Source: Poritiphilus flavus (GTDB lineage: Bacteria > Bacteroidota > Bacteroidia > Flavobacteriales > Flavobacteriaceae). Taken from it: a DNA stretch of 64,000 bases. Of the stretch, positions 27,732 through 36,666 are shown piece after piece. The DNA is taken from contig NZ_WXYO01000005.1 of NCBI RefSeq assembly GCF_009901585.1, positions 496,001 to 560,000 on the forward strand, written 5' to 3'. Every line of letters begins with the position of its first letter. Positions within the stretch are counted from its first letter, which is position 1. Both the position numbers and the translations under genes were made by a program. The notes under the pieces were generated by a model. That model made no database searches. It had not been told where the DNA came from and saw only the letters and a program-made list of their open reading frames with translations.

Positions 27732-29300
27732 ATGGCAGGAGGAAAGCTATCACCACGTCAGAAGATGATCAACTTAATGTATTTGATCTTCATCGCGATG
27801 TTGGCCTTAAATATGAGTAAAGAAGTTCTGGCTGCGTTCGGACTAATGAACGAAAAGTTAGAGGCTTCTAATGTAAAAGCTACAGAGAGCAATACGGCTT
27901 TCTTGGCAAGCCTTGAAACCAAAGCAGGTGAGGATGCTGCGAAGTATGCAAAACTGCATGAGGACGCCAAGAAGATCAAGCAACTCTCTACAGATTACTA
28001 CAATTATCTTGAAAACCTGAAGAAAGAAATGGTCAAGGATATCGAAGATCCTAAAGACTATCAGGTGATGGATAAGTCGGATTACCTGGACCAAAAACTC
28101 TTTCAGGGAGACAACCTGGCTCCTGAAGGAAAGAAGTTCCTGCAAAACTTGAATAGCTACCGCGATCAGGTTTTGGCTATCCTTGGAGATGAATTCCAGG
28201 AGGTAAAAAGCGCTGTTTCCGCTCGCTTCCAGACAGGAGACAAAGACGGTAAGGTAAAGCGTAGGGACGGTGTTAAGGTAGACTGGATAAACTATAACTA
28301 CGAAGGTTTCCCTTTGATCGCGTCGCTTACTAAGATCACTGCACTTCAGTCTGATATCAAAGCTACTGAAGAAGGTGCCCTTAAAGCTATGCTACAAGGA
28401 GAGCTGACCGATCAGGTTTCACTATCTAACTTCTCTACTTTGTTAGAGCAGGAAAAGTCCGCTTTCTACTCTGGAGAGCGTTTTACCGGAAACATCGTTT
28501 TAGGAAAAACTGATAAGTCTGCTAAGCCCGTTAAAGCTGAGCTTACTTTAGACGGTCGTAAACTGACAGAAGGAAGGGATTACGAGCTTCAGGAAGGTGG
28601 AGTTAAGATGTTGATCGGTGCTGGAAATCCTGGAGATCACACTATTGCCGGTTCTCTGTTTTATATGCAGGATGGTGAGGAAAAAGAAGTACCTGTAAAG
28701 AATTCTTTCTCTACCATCTCTAAGCCTAACGCTGCACTTATTGCCGCAGACAAGATGAACGTGGTTTATAGAGGTGTATCTAACCCTATGTCTATCTCGA
28801 TTCCTGGAATTCCTAATAACAAGGTTACAGCTTCTGCACCTGGTCTTTCTAAGCGAAGTGGTAGCAGCTATACCATGAATCCTGGAAAAGGTAGAACTGT
28901 TACTATTACCGCTTCAGGTATATTGCCTGACGGACAAAGAATATCTACAAGATCTGAATTCAGAATTAAAGATATTCCAAGGCCTGCAGGATCTATCCGA
29001 GGTGAAGCTGGTAGCGTTAAGATGCCAAGGAGAAATCTTGAGATCTCCTCTGTTGGTGCCTTGTTGGAAGACTTTGACTTTGACCTGAATCTTGCGGTAA
29101 GCGGATTTAAATTCAAAGTTCCTGGTCAGCCTACAGTAAGCGTTAACGGTAGTAAACTGGATAACAGAGCTAAGTCTGCTCTTAAAAGAGCTAAAAGAGG
29201 TGATGCCGTACAGATATTCGATATCCAGGCGTATATCACCAATAACAGAACTTATAAATTGAAGAAGGTATCTCCGGTAGTCGTGGAGCTTACCAACTAA
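27732..29300 (+). CDS. gldM: Gliding motility / type IX secretion motor protein GldM
   Basis: A 522-residue bitopic inner-membrane protein. Its single N-terminal helix (MINLMYLIFIAMLALNMS, about 11-28) packs with the GldL helices, and the periplasmic part consists of four stacked domains reaching towards the GldK/GldN ring. Family segments are GGKLSPRQKMINLMYL at the start, FPLIASLTKITALQSDI and TISKPNAALIAADKMNVVYRG. It follows gldL by 57 bases and is separated from gldN by a 106-base gap with a long hairpin. Confidence 0.98.
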   Translation: MAGGKLSPRQKMINLMYLIFIAMLALNMSKEVLAAFGLMNEKLEASNVKATESNTAFLASLETKAGEDAAKYAKLHEDAKKIKQLSTDYYNYLENLKKEMVKDIEDPKDYQVMDKSDYLDQKLFQGDNLAPEGKKFLQNLNSYRDQVLAILGDEFQEVKSAVSARFQTGDKDGKVKRRDGVKVDWINYNYEGFPLIASLTKITALQSDIKATEEGALKAMLQGELTDQVSLSNFSTLLEQEKSAFYSGERFTGNIVLGKTDKSAKPVKAELTLDGRKLTEGRDYELQEGGVKMLIGAGNPGDHTIAGSLFYMQDGEEKEVPVKNSFSTISKPNAALIAADKMNVVYRGVSNPMSISIPGIPNNKVTASAPGLSKRSGSSYTMNPGKGRTVTITASGILPDGQRISTRSEFRIKDIPRPAGSIRGEAGSVKMPRRNLEISSVGALLEDFDFDLNLAVSGFKFKVPGQPTVSVNGSKLDNRAKSALKRAKRGDAVQIFDIQAYITNNRTYKLKKVSPVVVELTN

Positions 29301-29319
29301 GAATAGGGAAAATTAAACT

Positions 29320-29376
29320 GTGTAATGCGCCATTCAACAGGCTTTAAGAAGTTGAATCCAGAATGGCGCATTGCAC
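29320..29376 (+). promoter_or_regulatory. Long intercistronic hairpin between gldM and gldN
   Basis: Arms GTGTAATGCGCCATTC (29320-29335) and GAATGGCGCATTGCAC (29361-29376) pair over 16 bases with one G-T wobble around a 25-base loop. The loop holds a second inverted pair, ATTCAAC (29332-29338) and GTTGAAT (29351-29357), which competes with the inner end of the long stem. There is no T run after it, so it is more likely an RNA processing or stability element than a terminator. Confidence 0.7.
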
Positions 29377-29406
29377 TTAACCTATAACAGCAAATAGTAG
29401 TTAAAA

Positions 29407-30309
29407 ATGAATTGGAAGAATGTTTTAATCGCTGGAGCTCTTGCACTTTTACCAGCCTCCATGGTGGCTCAGGCCAATATCCTGAACGCTAAAAAACCGG
29501 AGGAAATCGGTGTAAAAACTGAAGAGAAAAAGATTTTGGATAATGATGCTCCACTGGAATACGGCTATGTAGACGACAGGGATATCCTTTGGTCTAAGAC
29601 CGTATGGGAAGTTATCGATCTTGATGAGCGAGTGAATTTCCCACTGTACTACCCAATAGACACCGTGGATATTGGTGCAGACAGAAGATCACTGTATGAT
29701 GTCTTTATTAAGAATATCAAGAACGGGAAGCTCACGGATGTTTATGTGGATTCCTACTTTACTGAAAAGAGAAACTTTGGAGACCTTGCTGCAACCTTGC
29801 AGAAGATAGATACTACTGATCTCGGTTACGAACAGATCAATGCCGGGGAACAGCTTTCCGAAGAGTTTGTTAACAGAAGAGATCTTACTGCCGCAGATAT
29901 CGAAGAGTACCGTATTAAAGGGATATGGTATTTTGACAAGCGCCAGGGTGAGCTTAAATACCGTATGTTGGGTATCGCACCAGTTGCACCTGACGTAAAC
30001 TTCATAGACGACGAATCTATGGATCCTGCAGACAACAAAGTGGAATTGTTCTGGGTTTGGCTGCCAAGTGCCAGGCAGATATTACACGATGCGAAGGTGT
30101 TTAACCAGCGCAATTCTGCACAACCCATTTCGTTTGATATGCTCTTGAATGCTCGCCGTTTTAACGGGGTCATCTACAGGGAAGACAACGTTCACGGAGA
30201 CCGTGTAATTCAGGATTATATTGCGGACAACGCCCTGTTCCAATTACTCGAAGCGAATCGAATTAAAGAGACGATAAGAGACAGGGAACAGGATATGTGG
30301 GCCTACTAA
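29407..30309 (+). CDS. gldN: Gliding motility / type IX secretion protein GldN
   Basis: A 300-residue periplasmic protein with a signal peptide (about 1-22, ending MVAQA). It belongs to the GldN/PorN family and makes the periplasmic ring with GldK. Family landmarks are the DRDILWSKTVWEVIDLDERVNFPLYYP region (about 57-83), KLTDVYVDSYFTEKR, IKGIWYFDKRQGELKYRMLGIAPVAPD and VFNQRNSAQPISFDMLLNARRF. It is the last gene before a strong terminator. Confidence 0.97.
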   Translation: MNWKNVLIAGALALLPASMVAQANILNAKKPEEIGVKTEEKKILDNDAPLEYGYVDDRDILWSKTVWEVIDLDERVNFPLYYPIDTVDIGADRRSLYDVFIKNIKNGKLTDVYVDSYFTEKRNFGDLAATLQKIDTTDLGYEQINAGEQLSEEFVNRRDLTAADIEEYRIKGIWYFDKRQGELKYRMLGIAPVAPDVNFIDDESMDPADNKVELFWVWLPSARQILHDAKVFNQRNSAQPISFDMLLNARRFNGVIYREDNVHGDRVIQDYIADNALFQLLEANRIKETIRDREQDMWAY

Positions 30310-30342
30310 GCATTATTTATTCCAATTCTATAATATGCGGAA

Positions 30343-30373
30343 AACGCCGTACCGGAAGGTGCGGCGTTTTTTT
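30343..30373 (+). terminator. Rho-independent terminator after gldN
   Basis: An 11-bp stem (AACGCCGTACC at 30343-30353 and GGTGCGGCGTT at 30358-30368, one G-T wobble) with a GGAA loop is followed by seven T bases. Confidence 0.92.
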
Positions 30374-30399
30374 ATTCCTCACCACCGCATGCCTTTTTT

Positions 30400-30407
30400 T
30401 ACCTTTG
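30400..30407 (+). promoter_or_regulatory. -7 promoter box of the FAD oxidoreductase gene
   Basis: TACCTTTG fits TAnnTTTG and ends five bases before the ATG at 30412, so the transcript would be leaderless. Confidence 0.5.
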
Positions 30408-30411
30408 CCCC

Positions 30412-31467
30412 ATGTACGATTATTTGATAGTGGGTCTGGGCCTGGCAGGGGTTTCCATCTGCGAAACCCTAGAGCTTCACCAAAAGAGCTTCAAAGTGAT
30501 CTCAGACGGCTCACAGAAGTCCTCTGAGGTGGCTGCCGGCTTATACAACCCCGTCATCCTAAAACGTTTTACCGGCGCCTGGGAAGGCCCCAGACAATTG
30601 GAGCTTGCCAAACCTTTCTATCGGAATATAGAGCGTAAGCTGGGTATTAAACTGGATCATGAATTGGCCATTCTGCGCAGATTCGCCTCAGTTGAAGAGC
30701 AGAATCTCTGGTTTGAGGCCGCAGACCGTCCGGGACTCAAGCCTTATATGTCCACCGAGATCATCCCGAATTCCAATCCTCATATCGATGCGCCATTCGG
30801 GTTTGGAAAACTATTACATACCGGCAGGGTAGACACTGCTTTATTACTCAGATCCTACACATACTACCTGGAATCACAGTACAAGCTATTCAAGGACACC
30901 TTTGACTTCACCCAACTGCAAATTGATAAGGACTCCGTGACCTACAAAAAGGTCGTGGCCAAAAAGCTGATCTTAGCCATGGGCTACGGATTAAAAAGCG
31001 ATCCGTTCTTTAACTACTTACCTCTGAATGGCACCAAGGGTGAACTACTGACCATTGAGGCGCCGGATCTTGAAATAGCTGAAATTGTCAAGTCGGGAGT
31101 GTTTTGCATTCCTCTTGGCCGGAAAATGTTCCGCATAGGGGCCACATACAAATGGAAGGACAAAACCAATACGCCTACAGAGGAAGCACGGGCAGAGTTA
31201 TTAGAGAAGCTCAATACCTTCTTAAAATGCCCCTACAAAGTGATCGATCATGTGGCCGGGATCAGGCCTACGGTTACAGACCGACGCCCCCTGGTAGGCA
31301 GGCATCCAAAATTCGACAATCTTTTCATGCTGAACGGGCTGGGTTCCCGGGGGGTCCTGATAGCACCCTATGCGGCCAAACAATTGTTTGAATATATTGA
31401 AGAAGGCAAACCGCTGAATGCTGCTATGGACATCTCCCGCTTCGCATCCAGGTATCAAACCAGCTGA
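30412..31467 (+). CDS. FAD-dependent oxidoreductase (DAO family)
   Basis: A 351-residue flavoprotein. The N-terminal dinucleotide site is GLGLAG (8-13) in the strand MYDYLIVGLGLAG. Further along are AAGLYNPVILKRFTGAW and the C-terminal FAD contact GLGSRGVLIAPYAAK, as in the D-amino-acid oxidase/MnmC-C/glycine oxidase family. The substrate is not evident; an amine or amino acid is likely. Its end converges on the DUF983 gene with 18 bases between stops. It follows the gld genes but is separated by a terminator and has its own promoter. Confidence 0.88.
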   Translation: MYDYLIVGLGLAGVSICETLELHQKSFKVISDGSQKSSEVAAGLYNPVILKRFTGAWEGPRQLELAKPFYRNIERKLGIKLDHELAILRRFASVEEQNLWFEAADRPGLKPYMSTEIIPNSNPHIDAPFGFGKLLHTGRVDTALLLRSYTYYLESQYKLFKDTFDFTQLQIDKDSVTYKKVVAKKLILAMGYGLKSDPFFNYLPLNGTKGELLTIEAPDLEIAEIVKSGVFCIPLGRKMFRIGATYKWKDKTNTPTEEARAELLEKLNTFLKCPYKVIDHVAGIRPTVTDRRPLVGRHPKFDNLFMLNGLGSRGVLIAPYAAKQLFEYIEEGKPLNAAMDISRFASRYQTS

Positions 31468-31485
31468 TGCCTGTAAGTTCAATAT

Positions 31486-31869
31486 TCAGCCTTTAACAGC
31501 CTCTTTGTCGTATTTAATGAAGAAATTGATCCAGATATTCCGGGATAACCTGATGATCACAGGCAAAAATACCACCAGGGTAGCGACGATGGAGATAAAG
31601 GTGTTGATCAGGGAGGCACCTACAATGAGGTATGAAATCACAAATGCGGCCGTGGCAAAGGCAATACCAACAGCATAACTAACATACATGGCGCCGTAAA
31701 AAAAAGAGGGTTCTATTTTGTATTTGGTGCCGCAATTGGAACAGTGTTCATGCATGTCAAACAGCTTTCCCAGTCTATAAGGATTAACGTCTTTATACAT
31801 GCTTTCCTGGTGGCATTTGGGGCAACTTCCTGTTAAAATACTGTAGAGTTTGTTTCCTTTTTTTAACAT
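31486..31869 (-). CDS. DUF983 family membrane protein
   Basis: A 127-residue protein with an N-terminal zinc-ribbon-like part, SCPKCHQESMY (Cys pair) and HCSNCGTKYKIEPSFF (second pair), and two membrane helices after the conserved FFYGAMYVSYAVG. It matches DUF983; the function is unknown. The four cysteines suggest one zinc ion on the cytoplasmic side. ATG at 31869 is used because the longer reading needs a TTG start. Confidence 0.92.
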   Translation of the reverse strand: MLKKGNKLYSILTGSCPKCHQESMYKDVNPYRLGKLFDMHEHCSNCGTKYKIEPSFFYGAMYVSYAVGIAFATAAFVISYLIVGASLINTFISIVATLVVFLPVIIRLSRNIWINFFIKYDKEAVKG

Positions 31870-31884
31870 TTGCAAAAGTTTCTA

Positions 31885-31892
31885 CAAAAGTA
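31885..31892 (-). promoter_or_regulatory. -7 promoter box of the DUF983 gene
   Basis: Minus-strand TACTTTTG matches TAnnTTTG, 15 bases before the ATG. Confidence 0.5.
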
Positions 31893-31932
31893 GGATTTCA
31901 GGCGATTTTAAGTGTAACACAGATCACAAATA

Positions 31933-33846
31933 ATGCTTAATGTTCACAATCTTTCCGTTTCTTTTGGAGGAGAAAACCTCTTCAAAGAGATCAGCTTCCG
32001 GCTAAAGCCGGGAGATCGGGTTGGCCTGATCGGTAAAAACGGGGCGGGGAAGTCTACCTTGCTCAACCTGCTTTCAAGGAATATTGCTCCGGAATCCGGT
32101 ACTATCGCTCAGGAAAAAGGAGTCCGGATCGGTTTCCTCAGACAGGATATTGAGTTTGAGAAAGGGCGGACAGTGCTGGAAGAGGCTTATCAGGCCTTTG
32201 AGGAACTCAAAACACTGGAAGCCGAACTGGATCGCATCAACGAGGCCCTGGGCAGCAGAACGGATTATGAAAGCGAAGAGTACAACCAGCTGATCATCGA
32301 CCTGAACGATATCACAGCCCGCTACGAAATTCTCGGCGGATACAATTATGAGGGAGATACGGAAAAGGTGCTTCTCGGACTTGGGTTTAAACGGGATGAA
32401 TTCGACAAAAAGACGGAAACCTTCTCCGGAGGCTGGCGCATGAGAATAGAACTGGCCAAGTTGTTGCTTCAGAACAACGATATTCTCCTTCTGGATGAGC
32501 CTACAAACCACCTGGACATAGAATCCATTATCTGGCTGGAGCAATTCCTCAAAAATTTTGCCGGGGCTGTGGTGATCGTATCCCACGATAAAATGTTCCT
32601 GGACCAGGTAACCAATCGCACCATTGAGATCTCTCTGGGGCGTATCTACGACTACAACAAACCATATTCAAAATACCTGATCCAGCGGCAGGAGATCAGG
32701 GAACAACAGCTGAGCGCCAAAAAGAACCAGGACCGTGAGATCCAGCAGGCAGAACGGCTGATCGAGAAGTTCAGGGCAAAATCGAGCAAAGCCTCCATGG
32801 CACAGTCCCTGATCAAGAAACTGGATCGTATGGAACGCATAGAGGTAGATGGAGAAGACCACAGCGTGATGAACCTCCGCTTTGAAGTCGCTGTTAACCC
32901 CGGCAAAGTCATAGCCGAGATGGAAGGCCTGGGCAAGTCTTACGGACCCAAGGAGGTTTTAAAGGACATCGATCTGCTTTTGGAACGCGACAGCAAAACC
33001 GCTTTTGTCGGCCAGAATGGACAGGGGAAGACCACCCTGGCGAAAATACTTGTGGGCGAGCTGGAATACCAGGGGCAGCTTAAGTTAGGGCACAATGTGC
33101 AGATAGGGTACTTTGCCCAGGACCAGGCCGAATACCTGGACGGCAGCAAGACCGTTCTCGATACGATGACGGATGCCGCGAATGAAAAAAACCGCAGTAG
33201 GGTAAGGGATATTCTGGGTTCGTTCCTTTTTAGTGGAGATGATGTTGACAAATATGTAAAGGTGCTCAGCGGGGGTGAACGCAACAGGCTCGCCCTGGCG
33301 AAGTTGCTTTTACAACCCCTGAACGTCCTGGTTATGGACGAACCTACGAATCACCTGGATATCCAATCCAAACAGGTGCTTAAAAAAGCATTGCAAAAGT
33401 TCAACGGGACCTTAATATTGGTATCTCACGATCGTGACTTCCTTCAGGGACTCACCAACAAGGTCTACGAATTCAAGGACAGGAAAATTAAGGAGTACCT
33501 CGGAGACATCAACTACTATCTGGAACAACGGAAAGTAGATGATTTCAGGGCTATAGAAAGGACAAAGAGGGAAAAGGTTAACATTAAGCCAGATAAAAAA
33601 AAGGAATCAAGCTACGAGGATCAGAAAAAGCTAAAATCCCTGAAGAATAAATTGAGCGGTATTGAAAGCAAGATCTCTGACCTTGAAAAGGAGATCGCCG
33701 GCATTGATCATGATTTACAAATGAATTATGATGAAACCATTGCACAGGATGGATTTTTTGACAAATACCACCTCAAAAAAGCAGAACTGGAACAGCTGAT
33801 GTCTGACTGGGAAAAGCTCACCTTAGAGCTCGAAAACAGGGGGTAA
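31933..33846 (+). CDS. ABC-F family ATP-binding cassette protein
   Basis: A 637-residue soluble protein with two ABC domains and no membrane segments, as in ABC-F translation factors that act at the ribosomal E site. Domain 1 has Walker A GKNGAGKST (35-43), signature SGGWRMR and DEPTNHLD. Domain 2 has GQNGQGKTT, LSGGERNRLALAK and DEPTNHLD. The linker between them (about 235-315) is the charged P-site-interaction helix pair. A C-terminal coiled coil (about 560-637) follows. It could be a housekeeping member (Uup-like) or antibiotic protection; there is no sign of a resistance setting. Confidence 0.95.
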   Translation: MLNVHNLSVSFGGENLFKEISFRLKPGDRVGLIGKNGAGKSTLLNLLSRNIAPESGTIAQEKGVRIGFLRQDIEFEKGRTVLEEAYQAFEELKTLEAELDRINEALGSRTDYESEEYNQLIIDLNDITARYEILGGYNYEGDTEKVLLGLGFKRDEFDKKTETFSGGWRMRIELAKLLLQNNDILLLDEPTNHLDIESIIWLEQFLKNFAGAVVIVSHDKMFLDQVTNRTIEISLGRIYDYNKPYSKYLIQRQEIREQQLSAKKNQDREIQQAERLIEKFRAKSSKASMAQSLIKKLDRMERIEVDGEDHSVMNLRFEVAVNPGKVIAEMEGLGKSYGPKEVLKDIDLLLERDSKTAFVGQNGQGKTTLAKILVGELEYQGQLKLGHNVQIGYFAQDQAEYLDGSKTVLDTMTDAANEKNRSRVRDILGSFLFSGDDVDKYVKVLSGGERNRLALAKLLLQPLNVLVMDEPTNHLDIQSKQVLKKALQKFNGTLILVSHDRDFLQGLTNKVYEFKDRKIKEYLGDINYYLEQRKVDDFRAIERTKREKVNIKPDKKKESSYEDQKKLKSLKNKLSGIESKISDLEKEIAGIDHDLQMNYDETIAQDGFFDKYHLKKAELEQLMSDWEKLTLELENRG

Positions 33847-33931
33847 AGCGAGGATTTAGTGTTAGTCAAAATTTTTTCACAACAGATAAACGGACTTTCA
33901 CAACAAAAATGAACACTTCATCGATAAAATA

Positions 33932-33962
33932 GGCATTTTATCCATAAATGCCGTTATTTTTG
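33932..33962 (+). promoter_or_regulatory. Promoter region of the LRR gene with overlapping inverted repeat
   Basis: TATTTTTG (33955-33962) matches the -7 consensus. Just upstream, GGCATTT (33932-33938) and AAATGCC (33946-33952) form a 7-bp inverted repeat in the spacer where a repressor could bind. The same hairpin followed by GTTATTTTT could instead end the ABC-F transcript. Confidence 0.45.
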
Positions 33963-34029
33963 TAGGGTAATTCTTTAAAGAGTTATAAGTTTAATTCCAA
34001 ATCGGTTGAGTAGTCCCTAAATCAGCACT

Positions 34030-34914
34030 ATGAAAAATCTACTTCTAACGCTTACGATCTTGTTGGGAAGTGTCCAACTTATACTGGCTGAGGTTTCCGA
34101 TGGAGAGCGACAGGCGCTTATGGAGATCTATGAAAGCACCAACGGGCCGAAATGGCATAAGACCTGGGATTTAAAGCAGCCGGTCTCAGACTGGCATGGG
34201 GTACATGTGGTAAACAACCGGGTTATAGGATTAAATCTCTTCAGGAATAACCTCAAAGGCAGCCTGCCCGAAAGCCTGGGCAACCTCAAGTACCTGAGAA
34301 GTCTGAACCTGGCGTTTAACAGCATAGATGGGGAATTACCCAAAAGCCTGGTTAACCTGGTACAACTGCGTTCTCTAAGGCTGGAAATGAATCTACTCGG
34401 GGGTTCCATCCCCAGCGATATTGGCAAGTTGAGTAACCTTATAGAGTTTACCGCCTTCAACAACTTTTTTGTCGGCCGTATCCCGGAAAGCATAGGAGAC
34501 CTTGGTAATCTGAAAAAGCTCAATCTATCTAGCAATAAGATATTCGGAAGAATTCCCAACAGCATAGGAAAACTTACAAAACTCAAGAGTTTGGGACTCT
34601 TTCAAAACACTTTGTATGGCGAGATACCGGCAGAAATGGGGCAAATGGCTATGCTGGAAGAGCTGGTGTTGTCTAACAACCAGCTCGACGGCGCCATACC
34701 AAAGGAATTTGGAGAACTGGCAAGCCTGAAGGTACTGCAGATCCAAAACAACAAATTCAGTTCGTACAAAAACCTGGAACAAATAAACACAAGGAACTTC
34801 CTGGTCTTCGATTACGACAAGGAAGACGCTAAAAAGGATTTCAAGGATATCAATTTTTCCAGGACAAGGATGGCTGATACCAAGTTCGAAGACGATGTTG
34901 ATGACAACGAGTAG
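34030..34914 (+). CDS. Secreted leucine-rich repeat protein (plant-type LRR)
   Basis: A 294-residue protein with a signal peptide (about 1-20). The N-terminal cap reads like plant receptor LRR proteins (ERQALMEIYESTNGPKW, DWHGVHV), and about eight 24-residue repeats follow with the pattern LxxLNLxxNxLxGxLPxxLGNLxxLRxL. The end (about 250-294) is charged and lacks a type IX C-terminal domain or anchor. Probably periplasmic or exported and protein- or glycan-binding; no partner can be named. Confidence 0.9.
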   Translation: MKNLLLTLTILLGSVQLILAEVSDGERQALMEIYESTNGPKWHKTWDLKQPVSDWHGVHVVNNRVIGLNLFRNNLKGSLPESLGNLKYLRSLNLAFNSIDGELPKSLVNLVQLRSLRLEMNLLGGSIPSDIGKLSNLIEFTAFNNFFVGRIPESIGDLGNLKKLNLSSNKIFGRIPNSIGKLTKLKSLGLFQNTLYGEIPAEMGQMAMLEELVLSNNQLDGAIPKEFGELASLKVLQIQNNKFSSYKNLEQINTRNFLVFDYDKEDAKKDFKDINFSRTRMADTKFEDDVDDNE

Positions 34915-34941
34915 TCAATTTTATATTTAGTTAGTTTGGAT

Positions 34942-34967
34942 AAAGGGATGCGAAAGCGTCCCTTTTT
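34942..34967 (+). terminator. Terminator after the LRR gene
   Basis: A 10-bp stem (AAAGGGATGC at 34942-34951 and GCGTCCCTTT at 34956-34965, one G-T wobble) is closed by a GAAA tetraloop and continues into T bases. Confidence 0.88.
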
Positions 34968-35004
34968 CAATGGCAAACTCCCAAATTTTTAAGAGATATT
35001 TAAC

Positions 35005-35026
35005 ATTAGTTGCATGTGCAACTAAT
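35005..35026. promoter_or_regulatory. Perfect palindromic operator upstream of the MarR gene
   Basis: Arms ATTAGTTGCA (35005-35014) and TGCAACTAAT (35017-35026) are exact reverse complements around TG. It ends 23 bases before the marR-type start. A near-consensus -7 box (TAGTTTCG, 35038-35045) follows, so a dimer bound here would block the promoter. It is the probable autoregulatory site of the MarR protein. Confidence 0.78.
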
Positions 35027-35049
35027 CAATTTTTATTTAGTTTCGCCCA

Positions 35050-35514
35050 ATGCATGATGAACAGCATAAGCTTGATTTTGAAAGTTCGCTGGGTCCTTGG
35101 TTGGGGAAGACCACTAAGATAATGGACTATTACCTTCACGAAGCGCTTCAAAAACAAGGACTGGATCTGACGAAAGAACAAATGATCGTCTTAAAAAAAC
35201 TCCATGACAATGACGGTCTTAATCAGAATGAGCTTGCTTTTCTGACATTCAGGGATAAGTCTTCCCTTGCCCGCCTTCTATCAAAGATGGAAAGGAAAGA
35301 CTACATACTGCGCAAACAATCAGCCGAAGATAAACGCAATAACGAAGTTTTTCTCACCCCTGAAGGGCGGGAGGTATTCAAAAGGACAAAGCCAGTGATG
35401 AAATCACTTATGCGAACCATGGAGAAAGACATTACGTCAGAGGAGAAAAAAAGAGTAATAGAGATCCTGAAAAGGGTACAGCATAATTTTACAGCAGAGA
35501 CAGCTACTTTATAA
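35050..35514 (+). CDS. MarR family transcriptional regulator of the efflux operon
   Basis: A 154-residue winged-helix repressor-type protein. The HTH is around 50-80 (KLHDNDGLNQNELAFLTFRDKSSLARLLSKMERKDYI), followed by the wing (SAEDKRNNEVFLTPEGREVF) and dimer helices at both ends. It starts the operon marR - adaptor - RND pump - TolC and is eight bases from the adaptor gene. It most likely represses this operon from the palindrome at 35005-35026 and is released by a ligand. Confidence 0.93.
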   Translation: MHDEQHKLDFESSLGPWLGKTTKIMDYYLHEALQKQGLDLTKEQMIVLKKLHDNDGLNQNELAFLTFRDKSSLARLLSKMERKDYILRKQSAEDKRNNEVFLTPEGREVFKRTKPVMKSLMRTMEKDITSEEKKRVIEILKRVQHNFTAETATL

Positions 35515-35522
35515 TACGTTTT

Positions 35523-36647
35523 ATGAGAAAAATAGCCTTATCCATTCTGGGCATTGTGATTATCCTCGCCTCCGTTTACGCGGCCAGGCTAATAGTAAAT
35601 AGCAGGGATACCGCAAGGCCCCGTCCGGGAAAAGTTATTAAAACCGTATTTGTAGATACGGTAAAGAATTCTGAGGTTCCTATAATTGTCCCGGCCAATG
35701 GCAATTTGGTGGCCAAACAGCGCCTGGAACTTTATTCTGAAGTGCAGGGGGTTTTCCGCAAGGGCAGGAGGCTTTTTAAGGCAGGGCAACCCTATAGGGC
35801 CGGAGAGACCATTATTCGTATGGATGCTTCGGAATACTATGCCAGTGTGCAGTCCTCCAAGAGCAACCTGTATAATCTGATTACTTCCATCATGCCGGAT
35901 CTTAGAATGGACTATAAGGAAGTATACGGCAAATGGCAGGATTACCTCAGCAGCTTTGATATTGATAAAACTACCCCACCCCTTCCGGAAATGAGTACGG
36001 ATAAGGAAAAGTATTTTATCTCGGGCCGCGGGATACTGACCAATTATTACAACCTCAAAAATATGGAACAGCGCCTGGCTAAATACAGTATCAGGGCGCC
36101 GTTTGACGGGGTGCTTACGGAAGCTTTGGTGACGGAAGGGACGTTGATCAGGGCCGGTCAGAAACTTGGGGAATTTATAGATACCGGGGTCTATGAACTG
36201 GAAGTTGCAGTTAGCAAAAGTTATAGCGATCTGCTAAAAGTCGGAGAGACCGTGGAACTGATAAATCTCGAAAAAACCAAGGCTTATCAGGGCACCGTCA
36301 GCCGGATTAACGGAAGAGTAGATCAGGCCACTCAGACCATAACGGCCTTTATTGAGGTAAGACACGAAGATCTGAAGGAGGGGATGTACCTGGAGGCCAA
36401 ACTCAATGCCAAATCTGAAAAGGAGGCTATTGAGATAGATCGGAATCTGCTGCTCGAAAACGACCAGATCTTTGTCGTAAGAGACTCTATCCTGGATCTT
36501 ATCCCGGTGAAACCGGTGTATTTTTCAGAAAAGAAAGTGGTTCTGAAAGAAGTTCCCGATGGAACAACTATAGTTTCAAAACCGGTGGTTGGTGCCTATG
36601 CAGGAATGCTGGTACGGGTATTCAATGAATCTCAAAGCCTAAGGTGA
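35523..36647 (+). CDS. RND efflux periplasmic adaptor subunit
   Basis: A 374-residue membrane-fusion protein with an N-terminal anchor (about 4-22), lipoyl and beta-barrel domains, and a short hairpin in place of the long coiled coil. Family parts include LYSEVQGVF, GETIIRMDASEYYASV, YSIRAPFDGVLTEALVTEGTLIRAGQKLGEFID and the barrel segment VGETVELIN. It bridges the inner-membrane pump and the TolC channel encoded next. Confidence 0.93.
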   Translation: MRKIALSILGIVIILASVYAARLIVNSRDTARPRPGKVIKTVFVDTVKNSEVPIIVPANGNLVAKQRLELYSEVQGVFRKGRRLFKAGQPYRAGETIIRMDASEYYASVQSSKSNLYNLITSIMPDLRMDYKEVYGKWQDYLSSFDIDKTTPPLPEMSTDKEKYFISGRGILTNYYNLKNMEQRLAKYSIRAPFDGVLTEALVTEGTLIRAGQKLGEFIDTGVYELEVAVSKSYSDLLKVGETVELINLEKTKAYQGTVSRINGRVDQATQTITAFIEVRHEDLKEGMYLEAKLNAKSEKEAIEIDRNLLLENDQIFVVRDSILDLIPVKPVYFSEKKVVLKEVPDGTTIVSKPVVGAYAGMLVRVFNESQSLR

Positions 36648-36666
36648 TCCTAAATTTTTCCATGCC

